This document shows positions 15,487 to 17,615 of a DNA stretch of 17,615 nt, in pieces (within the stretch, counting starts at the first letter, position 1; every line of letters starts with the position of its first letter). The notes under the pieces were generated by a model. That model had not been told where the DNA came from, did no database searches, and worked only from the letters and a program-made list of their open reading frames with translations. Source of the stretch: Opitutaceae bacterium (GTDB lineage Bacteria; Verrucomicrobiota; Verrucomicrobiia; Opitutales; Opitutaceae); the NCBI GenBank assembly GCA_005786775.1, contig SYDD01000156.1:1-17615 (forward strand), in the 5' to 3' direction. Made by a program: the position numbers and the translations under genes.

Positions 15487-17615
15487 ATGAATCCCGCTCC
15501 CGCCACGCCTCCGCCCGCTCCCGCCAGCGCCGCCCCGCGCCTCTCCCCCGGCCTGCCGGCGAACCAAGGCCTCTATGACCCGGCTTGCGAGCACGACGCC
15601 TGCGGCGTGGGCTTCATCGCCGACCTCCACGGCCGCAAGTCCCACCGGATGGTGGCCGACGGCCTCCAGATCCTCCGCAACCTCGACCACCGCGGCGCCA
15701 GCGGCGCGGAGATCAACACCGGCGACGGCGCGGGCATCCTCATCCAGATGCCGCACCGCTTCCTCAAGGAGGCCTGCGAGGCCGCCCGCATCACCCTCCC
15801 CGCCCCCGGCCACTACGGCACCGGCCTCTTCTTCCTCCCCCGCAACGCCGCGATGCGCCGCAAGATCGAGGAGCGCTTCGAGCAAGTCGTCCGCGCCGAG
15901 AGCCTCGAGTTCCTCGGCTGGCGCACGGTCAAGACCGACAACTCGATGCTCGGCGACACTGCCAAGTCCGTCGAACCCTTCATGCGCCAGGCCTTCATCG
16001 GCCGCGGCCCCGACACCCGCGACGAGGCTCATTTCGAGCGCAAGCTTTACGTTGTCCGCAAGCGCGGATACGCCGAGATCCGCACCTCGACGCTCCCCGG
16101 CGCCGAGTACTGGTATGTCGCCAGCCTTTCCCACAAGACACTGGTCTACAAGGGGATGCTAACGACCGACCAGGTCGACCAGTATTTCCCGGAGCTGAAG
16201 GACCCGCGGATGGAGTCTGCCCTCGCGCTCGTCCACTCCCGCTTCTCCACCAACACGTTCCCCAGCTGGGAGCGCGCGCACCCGTACCGGTACCTCGCCC
16301 ACAATGGCGAGATCAACACGTTGCGCGGAAATATGAACTGGATGCACGCCCGCCAGGCGCTCTTCGCCAGCGAGCTCTTCGGCGAGGACATCCGGAAGAT
16401 CCTTCCCATCATCAACCCCAACGGGTCCGACTCGGCGATGTTCGACAACACGCTCGAGCTGCTCGTCCTCGCCGGCCGCCCCCTCGCGCACGCGATGATG
16501 ATGATGATCCCCGAGCCGTGGTCCTACCACGAGTCGATGGACGACGAGCGCCGCGCCTTCTACCAGTTCCACTCCTGCCTGATGGAGCCCTGGGACGGCC
16601 CCGCCTCGGTCGCCTTCACCGCCGGCCGCCAGATCGGCGCCATCCTCGACCGCAACGGCCTCCGCCCCTCCCGCTTCTACGTCACCAAGGACGGCCTCGT
16701 CATTATGGCCTCCGAGGCCGGCGTCCTCGACATCCCGCCCGACCAAGTGGTCCGCAAGGGTCGCCTCCAACCTGGCCGGATGTTCCTCGTCGACACCGCC
16801 GAGGGCCGGATCATCGAGGACGAGGAGATCAAGCGCGAGATCTGCCGCGCGCATCCCTACCGCGAGTGGCTGAACCAGCACCTCGTCCACCTGAGCGACC
16901 TGCCCGCCGCGCCCAAGATCGAGCCGCCGGACCACGACACGCTCCTCCAGCGCCAGATCGCCTTTGGGTACACCTTTGAGGACGAGCGCATCCTGCTCCT
17001 GCCGATGGCCAAGGACGGGGTGGAGGCGATCGGCTCGATGGGCAACGACGCCGCCCTCGCGGTGCTCTCCAACAAGCCGCGGCTGCTCTACGATTACTTC
17101 AAGCAGCTGTTCGCCCAAGTCACCAACCCGCCGATCGACTCGATCCGCGAGGAGATCGTCACCTCCGCCGAGACCCGCCTCGGTTCCGAGGGCAATCTGC
17201 TCCAGCCCGAGCCGAGCGCCTGCCGCCGCGTCGAGCTGAAGTGGCCCGTGCTCACCAACGAGGAGTTCGGCAAGATCCGCCGCACCCACCTTCCCGGCCT
17301 CAAGACCGGGGTGCTGCCGATCCTTTTCCGCGTTACCCGCGGGGAGAAGGGCCTCGCCAAGTCGATGGAGGAGCTCTCCATCATGGCCCGCCGGATGATC
17401 GAAGAGGAGGAGGTCAACGTCCTCATCCTCAGCGACCGCGGCGTGACAAAGGACTTCGCGCCGATCCCCGCGCTGCTCGCGGTGGCCGGGCTCCACCACT
17501 ACCTCATCCGCGAGGGCCTGCGCACGCGGGTTTCGCTGGTCCTCGAGACCGGCGAGGCGCGCGAGGTGCACCACTTCGCCCTGCTGATCGGCTACGGCTG
17601 CAGCGCGGTGAACCC
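15487..17615 (+). CDS. gltB: Glutamate synthase large subunit, N-terminal part (3' end outside window)
   Basis: This enzyme makes two glutamates from glutamine and 2-oxoglutarate in ammonia assimilation. The window holds 709 codons of a protein that is normally about 1500 residues. The start MNPAPATPPP opens a Pro/Ala-rich propeptide of 38 residues; cleavage would expose C39 (ACGVGFIADLHG), the N-terminal nucleophile of the glutaminase domain. Also visible are LDHRGASGAEINTGDGAGI, RFSTNTFPSW (from 252), HNGEINTLRGN (from 272), NPNGSDSAMFDN, and DRNGLRPSR (388-396), all glutaminase signatures. The glutamate-synthase central domain starts near 475 and runs to the edge. The FMN/synthase domain, the 3Fe-4S cysteines and the C-terminal beta-helix lie outside. 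The ATG follows CCCCCCTTTTCCGCCGCG with no Shine-Dalgarno sequence. A terminator-like structure 47 bp upstream suggests attenuation or a promoter I could not see. Confidence 0.97.
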   Translation, partial: MNPAPATPPPAPASAAPRLSPGLPANQGLYDPACEHDACGVGFIADLHGRKSHRMVADGLQILRNLDHRGASGAEINTGDGAGILIQMPHRFLKEACEAARITLPAPGHYGTGLFFLPRNAAMRRKIEERFEQVVRAESLEFLGWRTVKTDNSMLGDTAKSVEPFMRQAFIGRGPDTRDEAHFERKLYVVRKRGYAEIRTSTLPGAEYWYVASLSHKTLVYKGMLTTDQVDQYFPELKDPRMESALALVHSRFSTNTFPSWERAHPYRYLAHNGEINTLRGNMNWMHARQALFASELFGEDIRKILPIINPNGSDSAMFDNTLELLVLAGRPLAHAMMMMIPEPWSYHESMDDERRAFYQFHSCLMEPWDGPASVAFTAGRQIGAILDRNGLRPSRFYVTKDGLVIMASEAGVLDIPPDQVVRKGRLQPGRMFLVDTAEGRIIEDEEIKREICRAHPYREWLNQHLVHLSDLPAAPKIEPPDHDTLLQRQIAFGYTFEDERILLLPMAKDGVEAIGSMGNDAALAVLSNKPRLLYDYFKQLFAQVTNPPIDSIREEIVTSAETRLGSEGNLLQPEPSACRRVELKWPVLTNEEFGKIRRTHLPGLKTGVLPILFRVTRGEKGLAKSMEELSIMARRMIEEEEVNVLILSDRGVTKDFAPIPALLAVAGLHHYLIREGLRTRVSLVLETGEAREVHHFALLIGYGCSAVN

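Noticed and set aside
15585..16979. 464-codon plus-strand open frame inside gltB
   Set aside because: It is a +2 shadow of Arg/Pro-rich composition; the gltB frame from 15487 carries all the glutamate-synthase motifs.

Overview
The window looks like chromosomal DNA of a high-GC Verrucomicrobium, most likely family Opitutaceae. This is inferred from family resemblance, since no search could be run. The signs are two very large TonB-dependent receptors that start with a carboxypeptidase-regulatory-like domain, a secreted Ig-repeat protein with a duplicated C-terminal module typical of that group, a PQQ-propeller protein with the WRGP start, and a recA promoter carrying a TGTTC-N4-GAACA palindrome, the LexA-box form I recall being described for Verrucomicrobia.

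Layout. Positions 1-2544 hold the 3' part of an Ig-repeat surface protein, closed by a strong intrinsic terminator (2567-2597). A 352-bp convergent intergenic region rich in inverted repeats follows. A TonB-dependent receptor runs leftward (6109-2897). It is divergent from recA (6351-7439), and the shared region carries the LexA-type operator over the recA -35. After recA come an exported sulfatase (7501-8877), a second and paralogous TonB-dependent receptor (8943-12047) and a secreted PQQ-like beta-propeller protein (12128-13474), all rightward. A leftward pair follows: a UDP-glucuronate 4-epimerase-like sugar epimerase (14869-13886), then 11 bp later a small DUF486-type membrane protein interrupted by one in-frame amber codon (13874-13521). 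Rightward again are an atypical glutaredoxin (15030-15365), a terminator with an overlapping alternative hairpin, and the first 709 codons of gltB, the glutamate synthase large subunit (from 15487 past the window edge).

How the parts fit. RecA, GltB and glutaredoxin are housekeeping. The receptors, sulfatase, propeller protein and Ig-repeat protein are all exported and suggest capture of external polymers or ligands, but no SusD partner, glycoside hydrolase or sulfatase-maturing enzyme is present, so the substrate cannot be named. Nearly every gene start lacks a Shine-Dalgarno sequence and instead follows a pyrimidine-rich leader.

I found no convincing new multi-gene system. The points most worth a second look are the recA operator, the amber-interrupted DUF486 gene, the attenuator-like structure before gltB, the structured 2.65-2.90 kb intergenic region and the SD-less starts.
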